A stretch of 34,005 bases of DNA, taken from the NCBI RefSeq assembly GCF_913774285.1, contig NZ_CAJYHX010000005.1, positions 1 through 34,005 on the forward strand, written 5' to 3'. The notes beneath the pieces were generated by a model. That model did not search any database. It saw only the letters and a program-made list of their open reading frames with translations, and was not told the origin of the DNA. Numbering within the stretch: position 1 is the first letter of the stretch; the number at the start of each line of letters is the position of its first letter. The DNA is from an uncultured Sphingomonas sp. (GTDB lineage Bacteria; Pseudomonadota; Alphaproteobacteria; Sphingomonadales; Sphingomonadaceae). Of this stretch, positions 23,994 to 34,005 are shown piece by piece. The position numbers and the translations under genes are program-made.

Positions 23994-24614
23994 ATGACCG
24001 TCCATTTCCACGAAGAAGATCTGCCGGAAGGCGTGTTCGCGCCCGGCGCCGCCATCGCCGTCGACACCGAGACGATGGGCCTGATCACCCCGCGCGACCG
24101 GCTGTGCCTTGTGCAGCTGTCGGACGGCTCGGGTGACGAGCATCTGGTGCGCTTCGGCCCGCAGTCCAACTATGCCGCGCCGAACCTGCGCGCGGTGCTT
24201 GCGGATCCTGAGCGGCTGAAGCTCTACCACTTCGCCCGGTTCGACCTGGCGGCGATTCGCTTCTACCTCGGCGTCACCGCGGGACCGGTCTATTGCACCA
24301 AGATCGCCTCGCGGCTGGTGCGCACCTACACCGATCGCCACGGGCTCAAGGATCTGGCGCGCGAACTGGTCGGCGCCGACATCTCGAAGCAGCAGCAGTC
24401 GTCCGACTGGGGCGGCCCGGACCTGTCCGACGCGCAGCGCGATTATGCTGCCTCCGACGTGCGCTTCCTGCACGCGATGAAGGTCGAGCTCGACAAGCGA
24501 CTCGAGCGCGAAGGGCGCACCGAAATGGCGCAGGCCTGTTTCGACTTCCTGCCCTGGCGTGCCGAGCTCGACATTGCCGGCTGGCCCGAGGTGGATATCT
24601 TCGCCCATGCGTGA
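23994..24614 (+). CDS. Ribonuclease D-type 3'-5' exonuclease
   Basis: This 206-residue DEDDy exonuclease has D24 and E26 (AVDTETMG), the second Asp in HFARFDLAAI and the final Tyr/Asp pair in YAASDVRFL. These bind two metal ions. It lacks the HRDC domains of E. coli RNase D, which is normal for the short alphaproteobacterial proteins; a role in tRNA 3' trimming or RNA turnover is likely. I chose ATG 23994; the frame extends upstream to 23859 without family similarity. lptC starts 53 bases downstream, so it may be the first gene of the lpt operon. Confidence 0.9.
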   Translation: MTVHFHEEDLPEGVFAPGAAIAVDTETMGLITPRDRLCLVQLSDGSGDEHLVRFGPQSNYAAPNLRAVLADPERLKLYHFARFDLAAIRFYLGVTAGPVYCTKIASRLVRTYTDRHGLKDLARELVGADISKQQQSSDWGGPDLSDAQRDYAASDVRFLHAMKVELDKRLEREGRTEMAQACFDFLPWRAELDIAGWPEVDIFAHA

Positions 24615-24667
24615 TTGCAGGGATCGAGTGGTTGCCTCGGCCGTTTCGGCTCCCCACAAGGGAGCCT

Positions 24668-25312
24668 ATGTCTGAGATCGCCGCCCGATTGACCACGCAG
24701 AACCGCGCCTGGGCCCATCCCGGGAGCAGTCACGATCGTGCGGTACGCATCGCGCTGGTGCTGCTGCCGATCCTGATCGGGGCGCTTGCTGCCTTCCTGA
24801 TCAGCGCGCCGCTGTTCATGGGCGGGGACGTCAGCTTCGTGCTCGACAAGAACAAGGTGGCGATGTCGCCCGAGCGCCTGAAGATCGTCGCCGCCGACTA
24901 TCGCGGCGAGGATTCCAAGGGTCGCCAGTTCGAGCTGCATGCGGGTTCCGCCGTGCAGAAGAGCTCGGCCGAGCCGGTGGTGCAGCTCAACCAGCTCAAC
25001 GCGCGGCTGAGCCTCACCGACGGCCCCGCCACGCTGGTTGCGAATCACGGCCGCTACAACCTCAATACCGATCAGATGATGATCGACGGGCCGATCCGCT
25101 TCCAGACGAGCGACGGCTATCTGCTCAACACCCATGATGCGACGATCGACCTGAAGACGCGCCAGCTGCAAAGCGGCGGTGCCGTGACCGGCGATACGCC
25201 CACCGGCACCTTCCGCGCCGATCGCCTGCGCGCCGATCTCGACAAGCGTCTGATCTCGCTCGAAGGCAATGCGCACTTGCGGATGACGCCGAAGCCGGCA
25301 AGGAGGCCCTGA
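24668..25312 (+). CDS. lptC: LPS export protein LptC
   Basis: This 214-residue bitopic inner-membrane protein takes LPS from the LptB2FG complex and passes it to LptA. A cytoplasmic N-terminus of about 33 residues is followed by one membrane span (about 34-56) and a periplasmic beta-jellyroll domain with ADYRGEDSKGRQFELHA and GPIRFQTSDGYLL. AAGGGA lies before ATG 24668. The stop overlaps the lptA start as TGATG, so the two are coupled. Confidence 0.9.
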   Translation: MSEIAARLTTQNRAWAHPGSSHDRAVRIALVLLPILIGALAAFLISAPLFMGGDVSFVLDKNKVAMSPERLKIVAADYRGEDSKGRQFELHAGSAVQKSSAEPVVQLNQLNARLSLTDGPATLVANHGRYNLNTDQMMIDGPIRFQTSDGYLLNTHDATIDLKTRQLQSGGAVTGDTPTGTFRADRLRADLDKRLISLEGNAHLRMTPKPARRP

Positions 25313-25854
25313 TGACCCGCGCTCTCGCTCCGCTCGCCCTCGGGCTGCCGCTGTTGCTCGCCGCCGTGCCCGCCTTCGCGCAGGCCCGCCACGATTCGAA
25401 CGCGCCGATCGATTTCGATGCGCGCAACATCCAGCTCGACGACAAGGCCAATCGCGCGATCCTGAGCGGCGGCGTCGTCATCAAGCAGTCTGACATGACG
25501 CTGCGCGCGGCGCGCGTGACGGTTGCGTACAGCGGCAGCGCGCTCAACGGCTCGCCCCAGGCCTCGCGCCTCGACGCGACCGGCGGCGTGACGGTGACGC
25601 GGCCCAACCAGACCGCGCGCTCCAGCTATGCGGTGTACGATGTCGATCGGCGCATCATCACGATGATCGGCAACGTCACGCTGCAGCAGGCGGGGTCGAA
25701 CGTCGCCAACGCGGCCGGTCCGCGGCTGACGATCAATCTCGACACCAGTCGCGCGACGTTCGGCGGCGCGCCGGCTGGACCGACGACGCAGAATTCGGGC
25801 GGTCGCGTGACCGGCCGCTTCTCCGTCCCCAATCGCGACGCGCCGAAGCAGTAA
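25312..25854 (+). CDS. lptA: Periplasmic LPS-binding protein LptA
   Basis: This 180-residue protein has a signal peptide (about 1-23, ending AVPAFAQ) and an OstA-like jellyroll: PIDFDARNIQLDD, NRAILSGGVVIKQSDMTLRA and a repeated GNVTLQQAG strand. It forms the bridge that carries LPS across the periplasm. The C-terminus (about 150-180) is Gly/Pro-rich and likely disordered. AGGAGG inside the end of lptC serves as its ribosome-binding site. lptB follows after 125 bases. Confidence 0.92.
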   Translation: MTRALAPLALGLPLLLAAVPAFAQARHDSNAPIDFDARNIQLDDKANRAILSGGVVIKQSDMTLRAARVTVAYSGSALNGSPQASRLDATGGVTVTRPNQTARSSYAVYDVDRRIITMIGNVTLQQAGSNVANAAGPRLTINLDTSRATFGGAPAGPTTQNSGGRVTGRFSVPNRDAPKQ

Positions 25855-25979
25855 GCCGAGGCAATGCCACGGTACGCCGTGCACTGTCTTTCCTTCGCGC
25901 GCGTTATCATGCAGGAACCTTGCCAAGCGGCCACGCGCTCGGCGGGGACAACGACCGCGTTACCTTTGCAGGAGCCGTC

Positions 25980-26762
25980 ATGACCGACGTCGCCATCGCC
26001 GCCCCCGAAAGCTCCGCCCCGGATCCCGTGCCGCTGCCCGATCGTGGTCTCGCGGTCGTCTCCATTGCCAAGTCCTATGACAAGCGCACGGTGCTGACCG
26101 ACGTTTCCGTCTCGGTGGGGCGCGGCGAGGTGGTCGGCCTGCTCGGTCCGAACGGCGCCGGCAAGACGACCTGCTTCTATTCGGTGATGGGGCTGGTGAA
26201 GCCCGACAGCGGTCGCATCATGCTCGACGGCGAGGACATCACCCGCCTGCCGATGTACCGCCGCGCGATCCTCGGCCTCGGCTATCTGCCGCAGGAGACG
26301 TCGATCTTCCGCGGTCTTAGCGTCGAGAAGAACATCTCTGCCGTCCTCGAACTCGCCGAGCCGGACCGCGACGTGCGCCAGTCCCGGCTTGAGGAGCTGC
26401 TCGACGAGTTCGGCCTCACCCGCCTGCGCACCTCGCCGGCCATGGCGCTGTCGGGCGGCGAGAGGCGCCGCGCGGAAATCGCCCGCGCGCTGGCCGCCAA
26501 CCCTACGATCATCCTGCTCGACGAGCCGTTCGCGGGCATCGATCCCATCTCGATCAGCGACATTCGCGACCTGGTCAAGCAGCTCAAGCAGCGCGGCATC
26601 GGCGTGCTGATCACCGACCATAACGTGCGCGAGACGCTCGAAATCGTCGACCGCGGCTATATCATCTATGACGGCCGCGTGCTGTTCGCGGGCTCGCCCG
26701 ACGATCTGGTGCGCGACGAGAATGTTCGCCGGCTCTATCTCGGCGAGAGCTTCTCGCTCTGA
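25980..26762 (+). CDS. lptB: LPS export ABC transporter ATPase LptB
   Basis: This 260-residue ATPase powers LPS extraction by LptB2FG. Walker A is GPNGAGKT (56-63), the signature is ALSGGERRR, Walker B ends in D181-E182 (ILLDEPFAG), and the switch His is H214 (ITDHN). The N-terminal 22 residues before the ABC domain are Pro/Ala-rich and longer than in E. coli LptB. CAGGAG lies 7 nt before ATG 25980; the frame runs further up without family similarity. The 125-base gap after lptA contains a small hairpin (cacgg/ccgtg near 25869-25883) and may carry an extra promoter. rpoN follows after 4 bases. Confidence 0.95.
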   Translation: MTDVAIAAPESSAPDPVPLPDRGLAVVSIAKSYDKRTVLTDVSVSVGRGEVVGLLGPNGAGKTTCFYSVMGLVKPDSGRIMLDGEDITRLPMYRRAILGLGYLPQETSIFRGLSVEKNISAVLELAEPDRDVRQSRLEELLDEFGLTRLRTSPAMALSGGERRRAEIARALAANPTIILLDEPFAGIDPISISDIRDLVKQLKQRGIGVLITDHNVRETLEIVDRGYIIYDGRVLFAGSPDDLVRDENVRRLYLGESFSL

Positions 26763-26766
26763 TGCG

Positions 26767-28275
26767 ATGAGTCTCGCGCCACGCCTCGATCTGCGCCAGT
26801 CGCAATCGCTGGTGATGACGCCGCAGCTCCAGCAGGCCATCAAGCTGCTGGCGCTGTCCAACCTCGAGATCGAGACCTTCATCGCCGAGGAAGTCGAGCG
26901 CAATCCGCTGCTCGACGCGCAGGGCGGCGACGACGGCGGCCCGTCCGAGCAGGCGGACAGCGGCGAAGATTTCGAGCCGCGCGACGGCCCCGCCGATGCC
27001 AGCGAACTGATCCTCGGCGGCGGTGAGGCGAGCGGGGAGGCGGCGCTCGACGTCGATCTCGCGGTCGAAGCCTTTCACCATGATTCGGCGAGCGACTCGA
27101 TCGGTGGGCTGGACGGCGGGCTCGGCATCAATGGCGTGGGCGGCGGCGGATCGGAGGACGGGCCCGATCTCGACAGCCTCGGCACCAGCGACCTCAGCCT
27201 GGCGGACCATCTGCTGGCGCAGGCGGGCTCCAGCGTCTCGGGTCCGGACCTGTTCATCGCCCAGCATCTGATCGACCAAATCGACGAGTGCGGCTATCTC
27301 ACCGCGTCGCTGCGTGAAATCGCCGAGCGGCTGGGCGTGCCGCTCGCGCGGGTAGAGGCGGTGCTGGGCGTGATCCAGACCTTTGATCCGACCGGCGTCG
27401 GCGCGCGCGACTTGGCCGAATGCCTCGCGCTGCAGGCGAAGGAAGCGGATCGCTACGATCCGTGCATGGCGCGGCTGATCGACAATCTCGAGCTGGTCGC
27501 GCGCGGCGACCTCGCGCGGCTGCGGCGGATCTGCAATGTCGACGACGAGGATCTCGCCGACATGATCCGAGAGCTGCGCAATTACGATCCCAAGCCCGGC
27601 TGCCGCTATGGCGGCGATCCCGTGCCGGCGGTGACCCCCGACATCTTCGTTGCGCGGCGCGGCAATGGCTGGGCGGTGGAGATCAATGCGGCGACGCTGC
27701 CGCGGCTGCTGGTCAACCGGGCTTATTATGCCGAGGTTTCGGGGGGCAAGCAGGACAAGGCGAGCAAGGCCTGGCTGACCGACATGCTCGCCAGCGCCAA
27801 CTGGCTGGTCAAGGCGCTCGACCAGCGCCAGCGCACGATCATCAAGGTCGCCAGCGAGATCGTGAAGCAGCAGGAAGGCTTCTTTCTCAAAGGCGTCGCA
27901 CATCTCCGCCCGCTGACCCTGCGCCAGGTGGCCGACGCGATCGAGATGCACGAATCAACCGTCAGCCGGGTCACCAGCAACAAATATCTCAGCTGCGCGC
28001 GCGGCCTCTTCGAACTGAAATACTTCTTCACTAGCGCGATCCAGTCGGCGGATGGCGGCGAGGCGGTGTCGGCCGAGGCGGTGAAGAGCGCAATCAAAAC
28101 GCTGATCGCGGCCGAGGACCCGAAGAAAATTCTTTCGGACGACACGCTCGTGGAAATGCTCAATGCGAAGGGCTTCGATATCGCCCGGCGCACGGTCGCG
28201 AAATATCGCGAGGCGATGGGCATTGGCAGCTCGGTGCAACGCCGGCGCCAGAAGGCACTCGAAGGAGCGGGTTGA
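26767..28275 (+). CDS. rpoN: RNA polymerase sigma-54 factor
   Basis: This 502-residue sigma factor directs RNA polymerase to -24/-12 promoters, with activator ATPases. Region I is the Gln/Leu-rich N-terminus (LRQSQSLVMTPQLQQAIKLL). An acidic linker follows (about 58-150). The core-binding region, the HTH (about 380-405, LRQVADAIEMHESTVSRVTS) and the RpoN box ARRTVAKYRE (473-482) come in order. The ATG is 4 bases past the lptB stop and has no strong Shine-Dalgarno, so coupling to lptB is likely. This lptB-rpoN junction is conserved in Proteobacteria. The usual next genes, hpf and ptsN, are absent; a secreted phosphatase-like gene follows instead. Confidence 0.96.
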   Translation: MSLAPRLDLRQSQSLVMTPQLQQAIKLLALSNLEIETFIAEEVERNPLLDAQGGDDGGPSEQADSGEDFEPRDGPADASELILGGGEASGEAALDVDLAVEAFHHDSASDSIGGLDGGLGINGVGGGGSEDGPDLDSLGTSDLSLADHLLAQAGSSVSGPDLFIAQHLIDQIDECGYLTASLREIAERLGVPLARVEAVLGVIQTFDPTGVGARDLAECLALQAKEADRYDPCMARLIDNLELVARGDLARLRRICNVDDEDLADMIRELRNYDPKPGCRYGGDPVPAVTPDIFVARRGNGWAVEINAATLPRLLVNRAYYAEVSGGKQDKASKAWLTDMLASANWLVKALDQRQRTIIKVASEIVKQQEGFFLKGVAHLRPLTLRQVADAIEMHESTVSRVTSNKYLSCARGLFELKYFFTSAIQSADGGEAVSAEAVKSAIKTLIAAEDPKKILSDDTLVEMLNAKGFDIARRTVAKYREAMGIGSSVQRRRQKALEGAG

Positions 28276-29117
28276 TGCAGCGTGTATGGGGTTTCGTAGC
28301 GGCGCTTGCCGCGATGCTGGCGTGCGCGCCGGCGCTTGCGCAGGGGGCGCCCGGACTGACCGTGATGAGCCTCAACATCCGCATGCCCAGCGACGGCGAC
28401 GGCGCGAATCTGTGGGAGAAGCGCCGCGACCTCACCTTCGCGACGATCCGCGCAGCGGACCCCGACCTGATCGGCACGCAGGAGCTGTTCCAGCGCCAGG
28501 GCGACGATGTCGTTAAAGCGCTGCCGCAATATAGCTGGTTCGGCACCGATCGGTACGGCGGCCATGCCAACGAGCATATGGGCATCTTCTACCGGCGCGA
28601 CCGCCTCAAGATCGTCGAGCAGGGACAGTTCTGGCTGTCCGAGACACCCGACAAGCCTGGCAGCATGAGCTGGGGCACCGATCTGCCGCGCATGGTCAAC
28701 TGGGCGACGTTCGAGACGAAGGACGGCCGCAAGTTCCGCTTCTACGACACCCATTTCCCGCATCGCGACCAGGACGAAGGCGCGCGCGAGCAGGCGGCCA
28801 AGCTGCTGGCGACGCGGATCGCCGCGGGGCCGAAGGACCTGCCGGTGCTCCTGACCGGCGATTTCAACACGGTGGACAGCTCCGGCGCGCACCGGGCGCT
28901 GACCGCGACGCTCGCGGATGCGTGGCTCGCGCGGTCGGACCATCAGGGGCCCGCCTTCACCTTCCACGGCTTCACGGGCAAGGGCGAGAACCGGATCGAC
29001 TGGATCCTCACGCGCGGCTTCACGGTCGAGCGGATCGCGACGATCGATACGCACCGGGGCGAGGTTTACCCTAGCGACCATTATCCGGTCGTCGCCCGAG
29101 TTCGCTTCGAACGCTGA
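28275..29117 (+). CDS. Secreted endonuclease/exonuclease/phosphatase family protein
   Basis: This 280-residue protein has a signal peptide (about 1-22, ending PALAQ) and a complete EEP domain: VMSLNIRM, the metal-binding Glu in IGTQELF, FYDTHFPHRD, TGDFNTVD, NRIDWIL and PSDHYPVVA. Family members hydrolyse phosphodiester or phosphomonoester bonds in nucleic acids, lipids or sugars; an extracytoplasmic location favours phosphate scavenging or lipid substrates, but this is inference. The ATG overlaps the rpoN stop as TGATG, with AAGGAG 8 nt upstream. It converges with a minus-strand gene 6 bases away. Confidence 0.9.
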   Translation: MQRVWGFVAALAAMLACAPALAQGAPGLTVMSLNIRMPSDGDGANLWEKRRDLTFATIRAADPDLIGTQELFQRQGDDVVKALPQYSWFGTDRYGGHANEHMGIFYRRDRLKIVEQGQFWLSETPDKPGSMSWGTDLPRMVNWATFETKDGRKFRFYDTHFPHRDQDEGAREQAAKLLATRIAAGPKDLPVLLTGDFNTVDSSGAHRALTATLADAWLARSDHQGPAFTFHGFTGKGENRIDWILTRGFTVERIATIDTHRGEVYPSDHYPVVARVRFER

Positions 29118-29123
29118 GCGGGC

Positions 29124-29591
29124 TCAGCCGCCGGGGCGCAGGCCGCCTTCCATCAGCATCATCGTGATGCTGCCCATGTCGGTGTACTGAAGGACGCCGG
29201 CCAGCGTGCCGACGACATTGGGGTCCTGCGCCAGGTCCATCAGCGCGACGCGGCCGAGCGCGGTGAAGCTGTTCTGGAGGGCGCCGGGATCGCGCTTCAT
29301 CCGGTCCATTGCCTGGGCGCGGCAGTCGCGGGTGACGAGCCTGGTGATCAGCTGACCCGCCTGCTGGCTGGCCTGGACTCGGCGACCCTCGTCGACCTTC
29401 ACCATGTCGCGCACCGCGGCGCCCTGCGCGACGGCGGCGAACACCCAGCGGACCAGCACGTCGCGATCGGCTCGGCTGGTGCGGGCGCGAAGGCACTCGC
29501 CGAACGGGTCGCGCGCCTGGGCCTGCGCAGCGGCGGGGGCGAGGAACGAAGCAAAGGCCGCGGCGGCGGCAAGGAGCGGGCGAATCGTCAT
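29124..29591 (-). CDS. Secreted protein of unknown function
   Basis: This 155-residue protein has a signal peptide (about 1-23, AQAQA) and an all-helical mature part with two cysteines (GECLRAR and TRDCRAQ), which could form a disulfide. Other segments are LVRWVFAAVAQGAAVRDM and LQNSFTALGRVALMDLAQ. It ends in a Gly-rich tail. I recognise no family with a known function. The start has only a distant GGAG. It converges with the phosphatase-like gene, with 6 bases between the stops. Confidence 0.78.
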   Translation of the reverse strand: MTIRPLLAAAAAFASFLAPAAAQAQARDPFGECLRARTSRADRDVLVRWVFAAVAQGAAVRDMVKVDEGRRVQASQQAGQLITRLVTRDCRAQAMDRMKRDPGALQNSFTALGRVALMDLAQDPNVVGTLAGVLQYTDMGSITMMLMEGGLRPGG

Positions 29592-29659
29592 GGGGATGCT
29601 TTAGAAAGGCTCCGCGGCAAGATCGCGGCAGAAGGTGCGCCGGATGTTGCCAACCTGTT

Positions 29660-29753
29660 GTCATCCCGGCGGAAGCCGGGATCCATTGGGGCCCACGTAT
29701 CGGCTTCTGCCGCGAGCGACAGGCGAATGGATCCCGGCTTTCGCCGGGATGAC
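29660..29753. repeat. REP-like palindromic pair
   Basis: A 28-nt unit (29660-29687, starting gtcatcccggcg) and its near-perfect reverse complement (29726-29753) flank 38 nt. Each arm also holds a short hairpin (cccggc/gccggg). The unit resembles the extragenic palindromes that begin gtcatcccgg and are widespread in Proteobacteria. It fills much of the 200-base gap downstream of the SOUL-family gene and may end or stabilise that transcript. Confidence 0.88.
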
Positions 29754-29791
29754 GGCTGGGAGGACGCGCGCGTCGCTTCCCACACCTCAGG

Positions 29792-30397
29792 TTAGAGCGC
29801 GATCAGCACCTCGTTGCGGCGCAAGGGGCCGGGGATGAATGGCGAGTTGTAGAAGGCATATTCCACTGCGCCGCCGTTGATGCCCTTCGCTGCGAGCCAG
29901 CTGCGCAGCTCGGCCTCGCGCTTCGCCAGCACCGCATCGTCGGGCGAACCCGCAAAGCGCAGCACCGCGACGCGCCGTGCCGGACGGGTCGTCAGGTCGA
30001 CATTGTCCGAGGGCTTGGGCAGCGTCGCCAGGGTGAACTTGGACGGCATCACGAACTGCGTCCGCCAGCTGGCGTCCTGCTTGGTGCTGAGCACCGGCGC
30101 GGTCATCGAAATCTTCTCACCGCCGCTGCCGCCATTGTCGCCGCGCCGCTTGGCGAAGATATAGTCGGCGAGGCGCGAGAAGCCCGCATTGAGCGCTGCC
30201 TCGCGGGTGCCGATTGCGCGGGTTTCCGCCACCACCAGCTCGGGATAGTCGCGGATCTCGAAGGCGCCGTCCTTTTCCACCAGCGTGAAGGGCGGCTGCT
30301 CGCTGGCCTTCTCGAACGCATAATAGGCCGCCGCACCCGCGATCACCGTGCCGCCCAGCAGGCCGCCAACCCAGGCCCAAGTCTTGCCCTTCGCCAT
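29792..30397 (-). CDS. SOUL family heme-binding-like protein
   Basis: This 201-residue protein has an N-terminal membrane segment (about 7-27, GGLLGGTVIAGAAAYYAF) and a SOUL domain: FEIRDYPELVVAET, GFSRLADYIFAKR, KISMTAPVL, FVMPSKFTLATLP and a C-terminal AFYNSPFIPGPLRRNEV. SOUL proteins bind heme or porphyrin in eukaryotes; bacterial members are largely uncharacterised. The start at 30397 has GGAG upstream; the GTG just before it is possible. It is the second gene after the exonuclease on the same strand, 13 bases apart, so they are probably co-transcribed. Confidence 0.88.
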   Translation of the reverse strand: MAKGKTWAWVGGLLGGTVIAGAAAYYAFEKASEQPPFTLVEKDGAFEIRDYPELVVAETRAIGTREAALNAGFSRLADYIFAKRRGDNGGSGGEKISMTAPVLSTKQDASWRTQFVMPSKFTLATLPKPSDNVDLTTRPARRVAVLRFAGSPDDAVLAKREAELRSWLAAKGINGGAVEYAFYNSPFIPGPLRRNEVLIAL

Positions 30398-30410
30398 CAC
30401 CAAAACTCCC

Positions 30411-31406
30411 TCAATCGTCTTCGTCCTCGAACCCGGCGAGATCGAGCGCACGGGCGCGTATCTGCCGGAGCCTGCACCAATGTACCAGCGCATCCTCGCG
30501 GCCATGTGTCACCCACACTTCGCGCGGGGCCAGTTCCTCGATCGTACGGGTCAGCTCGTCCCAATCGGCGTGGTCGGAAAGGATCAGCGGCAGCTCGACA
30601 TTGCGTTGCCGGGCGCGCTGGCGCACCCGCATCCAGCCGCTCGCCATCGCGGTGATCGGATCGGGCAGCCGCCGCGACCAGCGGTCGTTGAGCGCGCCCG
30701 GCGGGCAGAGGATGATCCGCCCCTCCAGCTCCTTTTTCGCGACGCCGGTGGCGGGGCGCAGCTCGCCCAGTGCGACGCCCTGCTCGACATAGAGGTCGCA
30801 CAGCGCCTGGAGCGCGCCGTGGAGGTAGATCGGATCGTCAAACCCCATCGCGCGCAGCTCGGCGATCACGCGTTGCGCCTTGCCCAGCGCATAGGCGCCG
30901 ACCAGCACGCAGCGCTCGGGCTCGGCGCGCAGGGCGGCCAGCAGCTTGTCGATCTCGTCGGTGGTTTCGGGGTGGCGGAACACGGGGAGGCCGAAGGTCG
31001 CCTCGGTGACGAACACGTCGCACTTCACCGGCTGGAACGGCGTGCAGGTAGGGTCCGGGCGGCGCTTGTAATCGCCCGAGACGACGATCCGCTCGCCGGC
31101 ATGATCCAGCACCACCTGCGCCGATCCCAGCACATGGCCGGCGGGCACGAAGCCCACCTCGATCGGCCCGAGCTGAATGCTCTGGCCATAGTCCACCGGC
31201 CGCCCGTTCTGCGGGCCATAGCGCGCCGCCATGATCGCCAGCGTGCCCGGCGTCGCCCACACCTCGCCATGCCCGCCGCGGGCGTGATCGGCATGGCCGT
31301 GCGTGATGATCGCCCGGGCGACGGGCTTGGAAGGATCGATCCACGCATCCGCTGCCGGAAGGTAGATCCCGCAAGGATCGGGGGTGAGCCAGCTACCGAG
31401 CGTCAT
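30411..31406 (-). CDS. Ligase-associated DNA damage response exonuclease
   Basis: This 331-residue metallo-beta-lactamase/beta-CASP nuclease has the metal site THGHADH (H36, H38, D40, H41), PAGHVLGSAQV, VVSGDYKR and a late SDHADW. It matches the bacterial exonuclease (TIGR04122 type) encoded with ATP-dependent DNA ligases, thought to process DNA ends before ligation. Here it is paired with a SOUL-family gene, while the ligase gene lies at 18779-20356. The start at 31406 (MTLGSWLTPDPCG) follows homology; the Shine-Dalgarno is weak and the frame is open further upstream. A small plus-strand gene is divergent. Confidence 0.9.
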   Translation of the reverse strand: MTLGSWLTPDPCGIYLPAADAWIDPSKPVARAIITHGHADHARGGHGEVWATPGTLAIMAARYGPQNGRPVDYGQSIQLGPIEVGFVPAGHVLGSAQVVLDHAGERIVVSGDYKRRPDPTCTPFQPVKCDVFVTEATFGLPVFRHPETTDEIDKLLAALRAEPERCVLVGAYALGKAQRVIAELRAMGFDDPIYLHGALQALCDLYVEQGVALGELRPATGVAKKELEGRIILCPPGALNDRWSRRLPDPITAMASGWMRVRQRARQRNVELPLILSDHADWDELTRTIEELAPREVWVTHGREDALVHWCRLRQIRARALDLAGFEDEDD

Positions 31407-31482
31407 GGCGGCGATATGGGGTTGCGGGCACGGATCGAAAGGGGCGCAGGCTTCGTTGGTCCGGGCAAAACGGAGAGATGCC

Positions 31483-34005
<2,523 letters not shown>

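Overview
The window is high-GC DNA with the gene content of an alphaproteobacterium of the order Sphingomonadales, most probably Sphingomonas or a close relative. This rests on the run rne / amidase / PBP1A / prfB, a DivK single-domain regulator, a TorF-type porin, an HWE-family kinase, the lptC-lptA-lptB-rpoN cluster and the acid- and Arg-rich form of RNase E. Most of it is core chromosome. I see no phage, transposase, CRISPR, rRNA or tRNA gene.

Layout. Positions 1-2748 hold rne (minus) with its terminator. A 492-base divergent leader follows, then a plus-strand envelope and translation block to 12717: a cell-wall amidase, PBP1A, prfB, an exported methyltransferase-like lipoprotein, ileS, lspA and a DUF3035 (BamF-like) lipoprotein. 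A bidirectional terminator separates this from a minus-strand porin, a RidA / HAD / DUF3572 operon, divK (plus), rpmG (minus), dps (plus), a small secreted protein and a membrane-anchored metallophosphoesterase. From 18020 to 22124 the plus strand carries an Asp/Glu racemase, an ATP-dependent DNA ligase, a DUF4019 protein without a convincing start, a 13-G run and an HWE histidine kinase. A DJ-1/PfpI protein and a glycine-rich double cold-shock protein lie on the minus strand. Then come an RNase D-type exonuclease, lptC-lptA-lptB, rpoN and a secreted EEP-family phosphatase. The last part has a secreted unknown, a SOUL-family protein and the ligase-associated exonuclease on the minus strand, a 57-residue membrane protein, and gyrB, which is cut by the window end.

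How the genes work together. There is a peptidoglycan pair (amidase, PBP1A), a lipoprotein maturation set (lspA beside two lipoproteins), an LPS export set (LptC, LptA, LptB) joined to sigma-54, translation factors (RF2, IleRS, L33), RNA turnover (RNase E, RNase D) and DNA repair (ligase, nuclease). The ligase and its usual nuclease partner lie about 10 kb apart on opposite strands.

The most unusual signal is a family of GC-rich palindromic elements. Each consists of two 22-nt perfect palindromes in opposite orientation. One lies just upstream of ileS. A second sits inside ileS as an in-frame insertion of about 51 codons, at a point where isoleucyl-tRNA synthetases are normally continuous. 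It resembles in principle the Rickettsia palindromic elements found inside genes. A different REP-like pair lies at 29660-29753.
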